From Microbacterium sp. (GTDB lineage Bacteria; Actinomycetota; Actinomycetes; Actinomycetales; Microbacteriaceae), in NCBI GenBank assembly GCA_003524435.1, contig DQHP01000140.1, positions 1 to 49,310 on the forward strand: a stretch of DNA of 49,310 bases, written 5' to 3'. Position numbers and translations under genes: made by a program. The notes beneath the pieces were generated by a model. The model was not told where the DNA came from, did not search any database, and worked only from the letters and a program-made list of their open reading frames with translations. Each line of letters starts with the position of its first letter. Within the stretch, counting starts at the first letter, position 1. Of the stretch, positions 16,838-25,451 are shown one piece after another.

Positions 16838-18118
16838 GTGGCACTCATCGAGGCAGTAGGCGCACGCGAGATTCTCGACTCCCGAGGCAACCCGACCATT
16901 GAGGTGGAGGTGTTGCTCGATGATGGCATCGTGCAGCGTGCCGCTGTTCCCTCTGGCGCATCCACCGGCGCCTTCGAAGCGTTCGAGCTTCGCGATGGCG
17001 ACAAGAGCCGCTATGCAGGCAAGGGCGTCCTGAAGGCCGTCGACGCTGTCATCGATGAGCTCGGCCCGGCGCTTGAAGGCGTCGACGCTAGCGAGCAGCG
17101 CATCGTTGACGAGATCCTCATCGAGACCGACGGCACTGAGAACAAGCAGCGCACCGGCGCAAACGCCATCCTCGGCGTGAGCCTCGCGGTCGCCAAAGCC
17201 GCAGCAGATTCGGCTGATCTTCCGCTGTTCCGCTACCTCGGTGGCCCGAACGCACACGTAATGCCCGTACCGATGTTCAACGTCATCAACGGTGGATCCC
17301 ACGCGGACAACGGCATCGACATGCAGGAGTTCTTCCTCGCACCGATCGGCGCCGAGACATACTCTGAGGCGCTGCGCTGGGGAGTGGAGACCTACCACGT
17401 TCTCAAGGGAGAGCTGAAGGCTGCCGGTTACGCGACTGGACTTGGCGACGAGGGTGGCTTCGCTCCCGATCTGCCCAACAACCGCGACGGCCTCGAGTTC
17501 CTGATCAAGGCTATCGAGAAGGCCGGCTTCACCCCGGGCAAGGACATCGCCCTGGGGCTCGACGCCGCAGCCACCGAGTTCTTCAAGGATGGCGTCTACC
17601 GCCTCGACAACAAGGACTGGGACTCCGCAGCACTGACCGAGTACTACGTCGGTCTGGTCAACGACTTCCCGATCATCACCATCGAGGACGCGCTCGCCGA
17701 AGACGACTGGGACGGCTGGAAGGCCCTCACTGATGTGCTCGGCTCGAAGGTGCAGCTCGTCGGCGACGACCTGTTTGTCACCAACCCCGAGCGCCTTGCC
17801 GATGGCATCAAGCGCGGTGTCGCGAACTCGTTGCTGGTCAAGGTCAACCAGATCGGTACCCTGACCGAGACGTTTGACGCCGTCAGCCTCGCACAGCGCT
17901 CTGGCTACACCGCGATGCTCTCGCACCGCTCGGGTGAGACCGAAGACACCACGATTGCCGACCTCGTCGTTGCGACGAATGCTGGTCAGATCAAGGCTGG
18001 TGCGCCTGCCCGTAGCGAGCGCGTTGCGAAGTACAATCAGCTTCTGCGTATCGAAGAAGAACTCGGCGATGCCGCGGTCTACGCGGGTCGTTCGGCATTC
18101 CCCCGTTCCCAGGGCTGA
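16838..18118 (+). CDS. eno: Enolase
   Basis: 426 aa. It interconverts 2-phosphoglycerate and PEP in glycolysis. Visible: N-terminal AREILDSRGNPTIEV, substrate loop SGASTG, GDEGGFAPDL, IEDALAEDDWDGW and GDDLFVTNPE supplying Mg2+ ligands, the catalytic lysine region LVKVNQIGTLTET, and the signature SHRSGETEDTTIADLVVA. GTG start with AAGGAG seven bases upstream. First gene of the conserved actinobacterial order eno-ftsB-DUF501. Codons are highly regular, as expected for strong expression. Confidence 0.98.
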   Translation: MALIEAVGAREILDSRGNPTIEVEVLLDDGIVQRAAVPSGASTGAFEAFELRDGDKSRYAGKGVLKAVDAVIDELGPALEGVDASEQRIVDEILIETDGTENKQRTGANAILGVSLAVAKAAADSADLPLFRYLGGPNAHVMPVPMFNVINGGSHADNGIDMQEFFLAPIGAETYSEALRWGVETYHVLKGELKAAGYATGLGDEGGFAPDLPNNRDGLEFLIKAIEKAGFTPGKDIALGLDAAATEFFKDGVYRLDNKDWDSAALTEYYVGLVNDFPIITIEDALAEDDWDGWKALTDVLGSKVQLVGDDLFVTNPERLADGIKRGVANSLLVKVNQIGTLTETFDAVSLAQRSGYTAMLSHRSGETEDTTIADLVVATNAGQIKAGAPARSERVAKYNQLLRIEEELGDAAVYAGRSAFPRSQG

Positions 18119-18176
18119 ATGCAGCGATAGCGCAGCTGAGCACCTAACCAGCTGAGACACGAAAGAAGGGGGAGCC

Positions 18177-18713
18177 ATGGCACGTCGTCCGGCTCCCCTT
18201 TCTTCTCCCCGCCCGACTGCGACATCGTCCCGACCGCCTGCCGCTGCTCCACGCACGTCTCGCCGTGCGGATGCCGCACCAGTTGTCGACGTGCGGGAGT
18301 GGTCTTCCGGCATCCGCCTGTCCGGATTCATGGTCATCATGTTGTCCCTCGTCGTCTTGGGCGCCTGGGTGCTGGTACCCACACTCGGCACCTACATCGA
18401 CCAGAGGCAGAAGATTTCCGCGCTGGAAGCTTCAGTGCAGGTGACTGCCGATGAAATCAAGGCGCTTGAGCAGGAGCGTGAGCGGTGGGAAGACCCGGCG
18501 TACATCACCACCCAGGCGCGTGAACGGCTCTATTACGTCAAGCCCGGCGAGGTTGTTTACCTGGTGAATAACGACCTTGATCCCGCATCTCTCCCGCAAG
18601 AGCAAGCGCCGGTCAGTGACAAGTTAGAAGAGACGCCTGCCGACTGGATGCCGCAACTGCTGCGCACGATCACTGGCGCGGGTCTTGCTCAGAACGCCAG
18701 CGAATCACAATAG
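18177..18713 (+). CDS. FtsB/DivIC-like septum formation initiator
   Basis: 178 aa bitopic membrane protein. Pro/Arg/Ala-rich cytoplasmic tail (1-45), one membrane helix (about 50-70), a short coiled coil (about 76-105: QRQKISALEASVQVTADEIK) and the family motif AYITTQARERLYYVKPGE (108-125). It works with FtsL and FtsQ in the divisome. Strong AGGGGGAG before the ATG. Its place directly behind eno is typical of actinobacteria. Confidence 0.9.
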   Translation: MARRPAPLSSPRPTATSSRPPAAAPRTSRRADAAPVVDVREWSSGIRLSGFMVIMLSLVVLGAWVLVPTLGTYIDQRQKISALEASVQVTADEIKALEQERERWEDPAYITTQARERLYYVKPGEVVYLVNNDLDPASLPQEQAPVSDKLEETPADWMPQLLRTITGAGLAQNASESQ

Positions 18714-18737
18714 GGGTTTCTTCAGGGTCGACTCCCT

Positions 18738-18743
18738 TAGGCT
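18738..18743 (+). promoter_or_regulatory. Probable leaderless -10 box of the DUF501 gene
   Basis: TAGGCT ends six bases before GTG 18750, inside the 36-base gap after the ftsB-like gene, so the DUF501-peptidase pair may have its own transcript. Confidence 0.45.
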
Positions 18744-18749
18744 GAGACG

Positions 18750-19271
18750 GTGACGACACCGCCTTTTGCCCCGCCCACGCCCGCCGAGATCGACGTTGTG
18801 TCGGCGCAACTCGGCCGTACCGCACGCGGTGTCGTCGGCATCGCTGCCCGCTGCGTATGCGGCAACCCGACTGTCGTTGCCACGAATCCGCGGCTGCCCG
18901 ATGGCACACCGTTTCCCACGTTCTATTACCTGACGCATCCGGCGGCGACGGCGGCGATGTCAACGCTAGAAGCAACCCAGGTGATGCCAGAATTCGCAGC
19001 GCTTCTCGCAGACGATGAAGCCACCGCCGCCGGATATCAGAGCGCGCACACTGCCTACCTCGCCGATCGTGCGCAGTTTGGTGACGTGCCCGAGATCGAT
19101 GGCATCTCCGCCGGCGGTATGCCCACCCGCGTCAAATGCCTTCACGCACTTGCCGGACACGCTCTTGCCGCAGGTCCCGGAGTCAACCCGATCGGTGACG
19201 CTGCGCTAGCGCGTTCATCCTGGTCGCCTGAGCGCTGCCAGTGTGAGAGCCCAGGAGCCGCGACGACATGA
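18750..19271 (+). CDS. DUF501 family protein
   Basis: 173 aa. The DUF501 pattern is clear: QLGR-x3-GVVGIAARC, PRLPDGTPFPTFYYLTHP, and RVKCLHALAGHALAAGPGVNPIGD with a conserved Cys/His set, ending in RCQC. Function unknown; cytoplasmic. It normally accompanies eno and ftsB in actinobacteria. The stop overlaps the peptidase start (ATGA). Confidence 0.92.
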   Translation: MTTPPFAPPTPAEIDVVSAQLGRTARGVVGIAARCVCGNPTVVATNPRLPDGTPFPTFYYLTHPAATAAMSTLEATQVMPEFAALLADDEATAAGYQSAHTAYLADRAQFGDVPEIDGISAGGMPTRVKCLHALAGHALAAGPGVNPIGDAALARSSWSPERCQCESPGAATT

Positions 19272-20587
19272 GCGCGAAGACGATGCTGCGTAATACCGTC
19301 GCGGTCGCGGCGGTCGTGGCATCCGTTCTGCTCACCGGCGCGACGCCCACTCCCGACCCCACTCCCACCGCTCCGCCATTACCGATTCCAGATGACCCTG
19401 CGGATCCGGTACGGGCAGCAGAGTACTGGCTTGACGGCGCGGGAATTCGAGATGCCTGGTACACGACCCGCGGTGAAGGCGTCACTATCGCCGTCATCGA
19501 CACCGGTATCGGTAAAGTGCCGCAGGCGTTCGGAGATGCGGTTGTCGGAGGCATCGACGTTTCGGGCAGCGGCACTGCCGATGGTCGGTCACCGGTGGGC
19601 ACAATTGATCCCAACCACGGCTCATGGGTGGCTTCGGTAGCCGCGGCACGCGGGAAACCTGACGGGACCGGCATGATCGGAGTCGCCCCGGAAGCGAACC
19701 TCCTGTCGGTATCGATCGGCTTCGGCGCTGCTGCGGTCGTGCCCTTCGTGGATCAGATTGCGGAGGGCATCCGCTGGGCTGTCGACAACGGCGCCGACAT
19801 CATCAATATGTCGCTCACCACCAACACGCTCGATTGGGATGAAAGCTGGGACGACGCGTTTCTTTACGCCTATGAACACGATGTCGTCGTCGTCGTCGCC
19901 GCGGGTAACAGGGCCAGCGGCACAGACATCGTTGGTGCTCCCGCGACAATTCCTGGCGTGCTCACCGTTGCCGGTGTAGACCAGACCGGCACCGCCAGCG
20001 TCAAAGCTTCCACACAAGGGATCACCATTGGGATCGCCGCGCCCAGTGAGGGCCTGCTCGGCATTTCCGCGGATGGCGAGCTTGTGTCGTGGGATGGGAC
20101 GAGCGGCGCCGCGCCGATCGTCGCCGGAGTGGCCGCGCTCATTCGCTCTGCCCATCCGGACCTCGATGCAGCAAACGTCATCAACCGAATTATCAAGACG
20201 GCCACGCCTGTTGCCGGCGCGAGCGCGGTTCCTGATCCGCTCTATGGATACGGGCTGCTGGATGCAGACAAAGCGGTGTCAGCATCCGTTCCGCTCGTGG
20301 ATGAGAACCCGATGGGTGATCTGGCCGAGTGGGTGCGGCTCTACCGCCGCGCCGACGCCGATCCATTGCCTGATCCTGAAATGTCGCCCGTAGAGGTTGA
20401 ACCGCTTCCGCCGCCAGAACCGCCCACTCAAGCGGGATCCCCTCTGCTTCCGAGTGCTGATTCTTTGCGCTATGGCACCTTGCCGCTCATAGCACTCACT
20501 GTGCCTGGTATTCTTATTGGGCTTGGCGTCACCGCTGCTGCCCGGCGCATCCGAACGGCGCGCAAGCACCGCACGCCCGCACCCTGA
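19268..20587 (+). CDS. Secreted, membrane-anchored S8 subtilase (mycosin-like)
   Basis: 439 aa. Signal peptide (about 1-25), a Pro/Thr-rich linker, the subtilisin domain with Asp78 (AVIDTG), His117 (NHGSWVA), oxyanion Asn214 (AAGN) and Ser279 (GTSGAAPIVAG), a Pro-rich stretch (about 372-395) and a C-terminal membrane helix followed by RRIRTARKHR. This layout matches mycosins of type VII secretion, but no ESX gene is in the window. It overlaps the DUF501 gene by four bases and is therefore coupled to it. Confidence 0.92.
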   Translation: MSAKTMLRNTVAVAAVVASVLLTGATPTPDPTPTAPPLPIPDDPADPVRAAEYWLDGAGIRDAWYTTRGEGVTIAVIDTGIGKVPQAFGDAVVGGIDVSGSGTADGRSPVGTIDPNHGSWVASVAAARGKPDGTGMIGVAPEANLLSVSIGFGAAAVVPFVDQIAEGIRWAVDNGADIINMSLTTNTLDWDESWDDAFLYAYEHDVVVVVAAGNRASGTDIVGAPATIPGVLTVAGVDQTGTASVKASTQGITIGIAAPSEGLLGISADGELVSWDGTSGAAPIVAGVAALIRSAHPDLDAANVINRIIKTATPVAGASAVPDPLYGYGLLDADKAVSASVPLVDENPMGDLAEWVRLYRRADADPLPDPEMSPVEVEPLPPPEPPTQAGSPLLPSADSLRYGTLPLIALTVPGILIGLGVTAAARRIRTARKHRTPAP

Positions 20588-20604
20588 CGAGGAGTTATCC
20601 ACCT

Positions 20605-22035
20605 GTGCCTGAGAACAGCACTGTGCCCAAGATTCTGATCGTCGGTGGCGGCTACGCAGGCTTCTACACTGCCTGGAAACTGGAGAAGCATCTCCGCAAG
20701 GGCGAAGCCGACGTCACCATGGTCGACCCGCTGCCTTATATGACCTATCAGCCGTTCCTCCCTGAGGTCGCTGCCGGTTCCATTGAGGCACGGCACGCCG
20801 TCGTAGCGCACCGTCGACACCTGAAGCGGACGAATGTCGTCACGGCCAAGGTCACCGGCATCAACCATGCCAACAAGGTCGCGACGATTACCCCGGCTGT
20901 GGGTGATCCTTACGAGCTTGACTACGACCAGATCGTGGTGACTGCCGGTGCGGTTTCACGCACGTTCCCGATTCCGGGAATTGCCGACAACGCCATTGGG
21001 CTCAAGACGATCGAAGAAGCAGTTGCCGTGCGCGACAAGCTGATCTCGAACTTCGACAAGGCGGCCACTCTGCCTGCCGGACCCGAACGCGACCGACTGC
21101 TGTCCGTTGTTGTCGTCGGTGGCGGTTTCGCTGGCATCGAGGTTTTCGCAGAGCTGCGTTCGCTGGCCTCGTCGCTTGTGGGCGAGTACCCGAATATTGG
21201 TTTTGAAGACACACACTTCCACCTCATCGAGGCAATGGGCCGCATCATGCCCGAGGTTTCTTTGAAGACGAGCGAGTGGGTGCTGAAGGATCTCGCCAAG
21301 CGTGGCGCCAACGTGCACCTCGACACGCAGGTGCAGGGCGCCGTCGATGGCAACGTCGCACTCTCCACAGGCGAGGTCATTCCTACAGATCTCATCGTCT
21401 GGACCGCTGGTGTGATGGCAAACCCGACCGTCGTTCGCGGCGGCGACTTGCCCGTCGAAGAGCGTGGTCGCATCCAGACCCGCGCAGACCTGCGCGTCGG
21501 TACGGAAGAAGAGGCCGTTGAGGGCGCATGGGCTGCCGGTGACGTCTCGGCCGTCCCTGACCTCTCGGGTGGCGGCGTTGGTGGCTTCTGCGTGCCCAAC
21601 GCTCAGCACGCCGTGCGTCAGGCGAAGGTGCTCGCGAAGAACCTCACCGCTGTTCTGCGTGGTGAGGGCACCAAGAACTATTTCCACAAGAACCTCGGTG
21701 CAGTGGCCGGTCTCGGCCTCTACAACGGCGTCTTCCAGTCGGGCAATATCGCGCTCAAGGGCTTCGTCGCCTGGGTCGCGCACCGTGGCTACCATGGCCT
21801 TGCAATGCCGACGTGGGAGCGCAAGTGGCGCGTGCTGTGGGGCTGGTGGCACAACCTGTGGTTGGGCCGCGACATGGTGAACCTCGAGACGGTGCAGAGC
21901 CCGCGCTATGTCTTCGAAGAGTTTGCTGCGCGTCCGCGTCCTGCGGCGGATGCTGCGCCCGCAGCTGCGGCAAAGCCCGCTGCCGCGAAGAAAGCTCCGG
22001 CAAAGAAAGCCCCAGCGAAGACCGCGTCAAAGTAA
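20605..22035 (+). CDS. ndh: Type II NADH dehydrogenase (NAD(P)/FAD-dependent oxidoreductase)
   Basis: 476 aa. Two dinucleotide folds: FAD site ILIVGGGYAGFYTAWKLE (about 10-27) and NAD site VVVGGGFAGIEVFAEL (about 170-185), plus the FAD-contacting AAGDVSAVPDLSGGG. It transfers electrons from NADH to quinone without proton pumping, on the inner face of the membrane. The last ~40 residues are an Ala/Pro/Lys tail with repeated KKAPA units, unlike the catalytic core. GTG start, GAGGAG 10 bases upstream. It lies 17 bases after the subtilase. Confidence 0.92.
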   Translation: MPENSTVPKILIVGGGYAGFYTAWKLEKHLRKGEADVTMVDPLPYMTYQPFLPEVAAGSIEARHAVVAHRRHLKRTNVVTAKVTGINHANKVATITPAVGDPYELDYDQIVVTAGAVSRTFPIPGIADNAIGLKTIEEAVAVRDKLISNFDKAATLPAGPERDRLLSVVVVGGGFAGIEVFAELRSLASSLVGEYPNIGFEDTHFHLIEAMGRIMPEVSLKTSEWVLKDLAKRGANVHLDTQVQGAVDGNVALSTGEVIPTDLIVWTAGVMANPTVVRGGDLPVEERGRIQTRADLRVGTEEEAVEGAWAAGDVSAVPDLSGGGVGGFCVPNAQHAVRQAKVLAKNLTAVLRGEGTKNYFHKNLGAVAGLGLYNGVFQSGNIALKGFVAWVAHRGYHGLAMPTWERKWRVLWGWWHNLWLGRDMVNLETVQSPRYVFEEFAARPRPAADAAPAAAAKPAAAKKAPAKKAPAKTASK

Positions 22036-22043
22036 CGACCTGC

Positions 22044-22095
22044 AGAACGCAGAAACCGTACTCTCCTCATTGGGGACGTGCGGTTTCTGCGTTCT
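22044..22095 (+). terminator. Long-stem hairpin after ndh
   Basis: Perfect 15-bp stem (22044-22058 with 22081-22095) around a 22-base loop, nine bases past the ndh stop. No T-run follows. It separates ndh from the oppositely oriented tRNA gene and could stop transcription from both sides. Confidence 0.6.
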
Positions 22096-22120
22096 CGGCG
22101 CTTACGAGTGGCGACCGAAG

Positions 22121-22196
22121 TGGTGCCCCCACTGGGACTCGAACCCAGACTGAAGCGATTTTAAGTCGCCTTCCTCTGCCATTGGGATATGGGGGC
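22121..22196 (-). tRNA. tRNA-Leu (anticodon UAA), short variable arm
   Basis: 76 bases including an encoded CCA. Acceptor GCCCCCA pairs with TGGGGGC; T arm CTGGG-TTCGAGT-CCCAG; anticodon stem GGCGA/TCGCT with loop CTTAAAA, which places TAA at 34-36 behind U33. The codon read would be UUA. The variable region is only five bases (TCAGT), whereas leucine tRNAs normally have a long arm; the discriminator is A, as for Leu. A possible -10 box (TAGGCT, minus strand, 22207-22212) precedes it. Confidence 0.85.
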
Positions 22197-22251
22197 GTGC
22201 GTACTAAGCCTATCCTCGCGAACGCTCGCTGCGACGTCGTAAGGTGGGGGA

Positions 22252-23487
22252 GTGCTCGATCTCACTGCTGAACTGAGCCCTGCTGGCTCGCGCCCTCGCG
22301 CGTGGGAGACCCCCGCGCAGTGGTGGCCTCGCCTAACGCATGCCACCGCTCATCTTCCCGCGCCCGTCTCCGTCATCGATCTTGATGCTCTGCGGCACAA
22401 CGCGATGGACCTGCTGGTGCGCTCTGGCGGCATCCCCATTCGCGTGGCCTCCAAATCTGTTCGCGTGCGCGAGGTGCTCGATGCCGTGCTGCGTATTCCG
22501 GGCTATCACGGGATCCTCTCGTTCTCGCTCGCCGAGGCGCTTTGGCTGGCCGAGACACACGACGACATCGTGCTTGGCTATCCGACGTCAGACCGTGCAG
22601 GGCTGGAGAGGCTGTTGCACGATGAGGTCGCGGCATCCCGCATCACCCTGATGGTCGATGATGTCTCGCATCTCGACCTGATCGACAGCATCGCTGGTCC
22701 AGATCGACGGGAGACGATTCGCGTCGCTATTGATGCGGACGCTTCGTGGCGCTCGGCGTTGCTTGGGCACATCGGCGTGCGACGCTCGCCGCTGTTCACG
22801 GCAGCTGATGTCGCATCTTTCGCGCGCACGATCGTGCGCCGTGCCGGATTTCGGCTCGTCGGCCTGCAGATGTATGAGGCGCAGATCGCCGGTCAGGGCG
22901 ATAACGGCCCGGACGCGCCGCTGATCCGCATGGTGCAAGCGCGCTCTCGCGATGACCTGCGCGTACGGCGAGCCGCGATTGCCAATGCACTGACAGCCAT
23001 CGCGCCGCTGGAATTCTTCAACGGCGGCGGCACAGGATCCCTAGAATTCACCGGCAGCGACGAATCCGTCACCGAGGCCTCCGCCGGCAGCGGACTGCTC
23101 GGCGGACGCCTCTTCGACGGCTATCGTTCGTTCCATCCAGCGCCCGCTGCCGCATTCGCGTTCGACGTGGTGCGCCGCCCGACGGACGACATTGCCACTG
23201 TGCTCGGCGGCGGCTGGATCGCATCAGGACCCGCGGTCGCGTCGCGCCAACCACTTCCGGTGTGGCCAGAAGGCCTGCGCACGATGCCCAGAGAAGCGGC
23301 GGGAGAGGTGCAGACACCTCTTCAAGGCCCCGCAGCACGCGAGCTGAAGTTGGGTGATCGGGTCTGGTTCCGCCATGCCAAGAGCGGTGAACCAGCCGAG
23401 CGCATCAACGCCTACCACTTGGTGTCTGGCTCTGAGGTGATCGACGAATTGCCCACGTACCGAGGCGAAGGAAAGGCGTTCTTGTGA
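22252..23487 (+). CDS. PLP-dependent alanine-racemase-fold enzyme (amino acid deaminase/aldolase-like)
   Basis: 411 aa. Fold-type III PLP barrel: VSVIDLDALRHNAMDLL and the PLP-lysine region IRVASKSVRVREVLD (Lys near 67), then a beta-domain with GGGWIASGP and a C-terminal GDRVWFRHAKSGEPAERIN as in D-threonine aldolase/D-serine dehydratase relatives. The substrate is not deducible; a D-amino acid or beta-hydroxy amino acid is likely. GTG start; TAAGGT ends six bases upstream and GGGGGA is adjacent, so leaderless or short-leader initiation. Its stop overlaps the oxidase gene (GTGA). Confidence 0.85.
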   Translation: MLDLTAELSPAGSRPRAWETPAQWWPRLTHATAHLPAPVSVIDLDALRHNAMDLLVRSGGIPIRVASKSVRVREVLDAVLRIPGYHGILSFSLAEALWLAETHDDIVLGYPTSDRAGLERLLHDEVAASRITLMVDDVSHLDLIDSIAGPDRRETIRVAIDADASWRSALLGHIGVRRSPLFTAADVASFARTIVRRAGFRLVGLQMYEAQIAGQGDNGPDAPLIRMVQARSRDDLRVRRAAIANALTAIAPLEFFNGGGTGSLEFTGSDESVTEASAGSGLLGGRLFDGYRSFHPAPAAAFAFDVVRRPTDDIATVLGGGWIASGPAVASRQPLPVWPEGLRTMPREAAGEVQTPLQGPAARELKLGDRVWFRHAKSGEPAERINAYHLVSGSEVIDELPTYRGEGKAFL

Positions 23488-24797
23488 CCCGACCTGGGGG
23501 AACCTGGCAGAACTGGGCACGGTCGGCGCACGTGAAGCCGGCCAGCGTTGAACGCCCGCGTACGCCAGAGGGCGTGCAGCGTGCCGTACAAGCGGCGAAT
23601 GCACACAACCTGCCCATCAAGGCGGTCGGCGCGGGACACAGCTTCACAGGGATCGCTGTCGCCCCCGGCGTCCTGCTCGAACTTGACGACATGCAGGGGG
23701 TCGTGGCCGCGGACACCGAACGTTCGCAGGTGACGTTGCTGGCAGGCACGCGCCTGCACCGTATCCCTCGTCTTCTGGCACCGCATGGACTCGCGATGCA
23801 GAATCTCGGCGACATCGACCGCCAATCGATCTCCGGAGCGATCTCAACCGGTACGCACGGCACTGGGGCGAACTTCGGCGGGCTTGCGACCCAGGTTGTT
23901 GGTGTGACGCTCATCACCGCTGCGGGTGAGTTTCTCCGAATCAATGAAACTGAGAACACGGAATTGCTTCCGGCGGTCGCGCTAGGACTTGGCGCCCTGG
24001 GAGTGATCGTCGATGTCACGCTGCAGTGCGTCCCCGCATTCATGTTGCATGCGGTCGACGAGCCTCTTCCACTCGAGGATGTACTCGACACGCTCGATGA
24101 GCGGGTCGCAGCATCCGATCATTTCGAGTTCTATTGGTTCCCGCACACCGACGTTGCGCTGACGAAAAGACAGACACGCTTTCCCGAGTCGACGCCTCGC
24201 AGGCCTCTTCCTGCGGTCGGACGCTGGATCGATGAGACGCTGCTCTCGAATGGTGTCTACCGCGCGGTGTGTGCGGCCGGCCAGGTGCTCCCCGCTATCA
24301 CGCCGCCGTTCAATCGGCTCGCGGTGAAGCTCACCGGTGATCGTGAGTACACCGATCGCTCTCATCGCGTGTTCACCCAGGCGCGAAACGTACGCTTCCG
24401 CGAGATGGAGTACGCGCTTCCAGCCGCGAACGTGCGGCCAGCGTTCCAGGCAATTCACGCGCTGATCGAGAAGAAGCGCTGGCGCATCGAGTTTCCGGTA
24501 GAGGTGCGTTTCGCTGCGGCCGATGATCGCTGGCTCTCGACAGCGTACGAACGAGCGAGTGGTTACATCGCCGTGCACCGCTACTGGCGGGCTGCGCCGA
24601 CTGAGTATTTCGAGGCTGTCGAACGGATCTGCCTCGAGCATGGCGGGCGCCCGCACTGGGGAAAGCTCCACACGCTGGACGTCGAACAACTGCATGCGCG
24701 ATATCCGCGTTTCGCTGACTTCTTGGCGCTGCGCAACCAGCTTGACCCTGAGCGGCGTTTTGCGAATCGCTATCTCACTCGGATTCTCGGCGATTGA
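23484..24797 (+). CDS. FAD-linked sugar-1,4-lactone oxidase family protein
   Basis: 437 aa. FAD-binding type 4 domain with PIKAVGAGHSFTGIAV, whose His is the covalent FAD site in this family, GDIDRQSISGAISTGTHGTG, and the C-terminal D-arabinono-lactone oxidase domain ending in RPHWGKLHTLDVEQL (HWGK motif). It oxidises an aldono-lactone or sugar alcohol with O2 or another acceptor, probably in the cytoplasm. Four-base overlap with the PLP-enzyme gene indicates one operon. Confidence 0.9.
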   Translation: MTRPGGTWQNWARSAHVKPASVERPRTPEGVQRAVQAANAHNLPIKAVGAGHSFTGIAVAPGVLLELDDMQGVVAADTERSQVTLLAGTRLHRIPRLLAPHGLAMQNLGDIDRQSISGAISTGTHGTGANFGGLATQVVGVTLITAAGEFLRINETENTELLPAVALGLGALGVIVDVTLQCVPAFMLHAVDEPLPLEDVLDTLDERVAASDHFEFYWFPHTDVALTKRQTRFPESTPRRPLPAVGRWIDETLLSNGVYRAVCAAGQVLPAITPPFNRLAVKLTGDREYTDRSHRVFTQARNVRFREMEYALPAANVRPAFQAIHALIEKKRWRIEFPVEVRFAAADDRWLSTAYERASGYIAVHRYWRAAPTEYFEAVERICLEHGGRPHWGKLHTLDVEQLHARYPRFADFLALRNQLDPERRFANRYLTRILGD

Positions 24798-24830
24798 CCG
24801 ATCTTCCAGTCGGCGTGCAGATTGCGCAGT

Positions 24831-24836
24831 TACTAT
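24831..24836 (+). promoter_or_regulatory. Probable -10 box of lemA
   Basis: TACTAT (overlapping TATAAG) stands about 33 bases before the lemA ATG in a locally AT-rich stretch between two genes. Confidence 0.45.
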
Positions 24837-24868
24837 AAGAAAAATTCGTTTCAAGGGGGTTGCGTGCC

Positions 24869-25435
24869 ATGGAGTGGCTCATTCCGGTTCTGATTGTTGT
24901 TGCAGTACTGGTGCTTATCGGTATCTACCTTTGGGCGACTTACAACTCTCTCGTGCAGTTGAACGTGCGCGTTGACGAGGCATGGAGCGGCATCACCGTG
25001 CAGCTCAAACGTCGCGCAGATCTCATTCCCAACCTCATTGAGACGGTCAAGGGATACGCCTCACATGAGAAGGCTGTCTTCGAGAACGTCACGCGTGCCC
25101 GCGCGGAAACGCTCTCCGCGACGAGCCCCGGTGAGGCCGGAGTCGCAGAGGGACACCTGCAGCAGGCCCTGAAGAGCCTGTTCGCAGTCGCTGAGGCCTA
25201 CCCGCAGCTGCAGGCGAGCCAGAACTTCCTCCAGGTGCAGCATGCGCTTGTCGATACTGAAGATAAGGTTCAGGCCGCGCGCCGTTTCTACAACGGCGGT
25301 GTGCGCGAGTTGAACACCAAGATCAAGGTCTTCCCGAACAACCTTTTCGCACGTGGCCTCGGCTTCACCGAGCGCGAGTTCTTCGAGGTCGCAGACAACG
25401 CCGCGATTGCGGAACCGCCCCGAGTGCAGTTCTGA
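24869..25435 (+). CDS. LemA family protein
   Basis: 188 aa. N-terminal membrane helix (about 3-24) followed by the helical LemA domain: YNSLVQLNVRVDEAWSGITV, QLKRRADLIPNLIETVKGYA, and RFYNGGVRELNTKIKVFPNN. The family is widespread; its role is not settled. The ATG at 24869 is chosen because AAGGGGGT lies eight bases before it; the in-frame TTG at 24860 overlaps that site. Convergent with the next gene (16-base gap). Confidence 0.93.
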   Translation: MEWLIPVLIVVAVLVLIGIYLWATYNSLVQLNVRVDEAWSGITVQLKRRADLIPNLIETVKGYASHEKAVFENVTRARAETLSATSPGEAGVAEGHLQQALKSLFAVAEAYPQLQASQNFLQVQHALVDTEDKVQAARRFYNGGVRELNTKIKVFPNNLFARGLGFTEREFFEVADNAAIAEPPRVQF

Positions 25436-25451
25436 TACTGAAACCTCGACC

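Noticed and set aside
16751..18391. 546-codon minus-strand frame over enolase
   Set aside because: Antisense shadow of eno, caused by regular codon usage; no family features.
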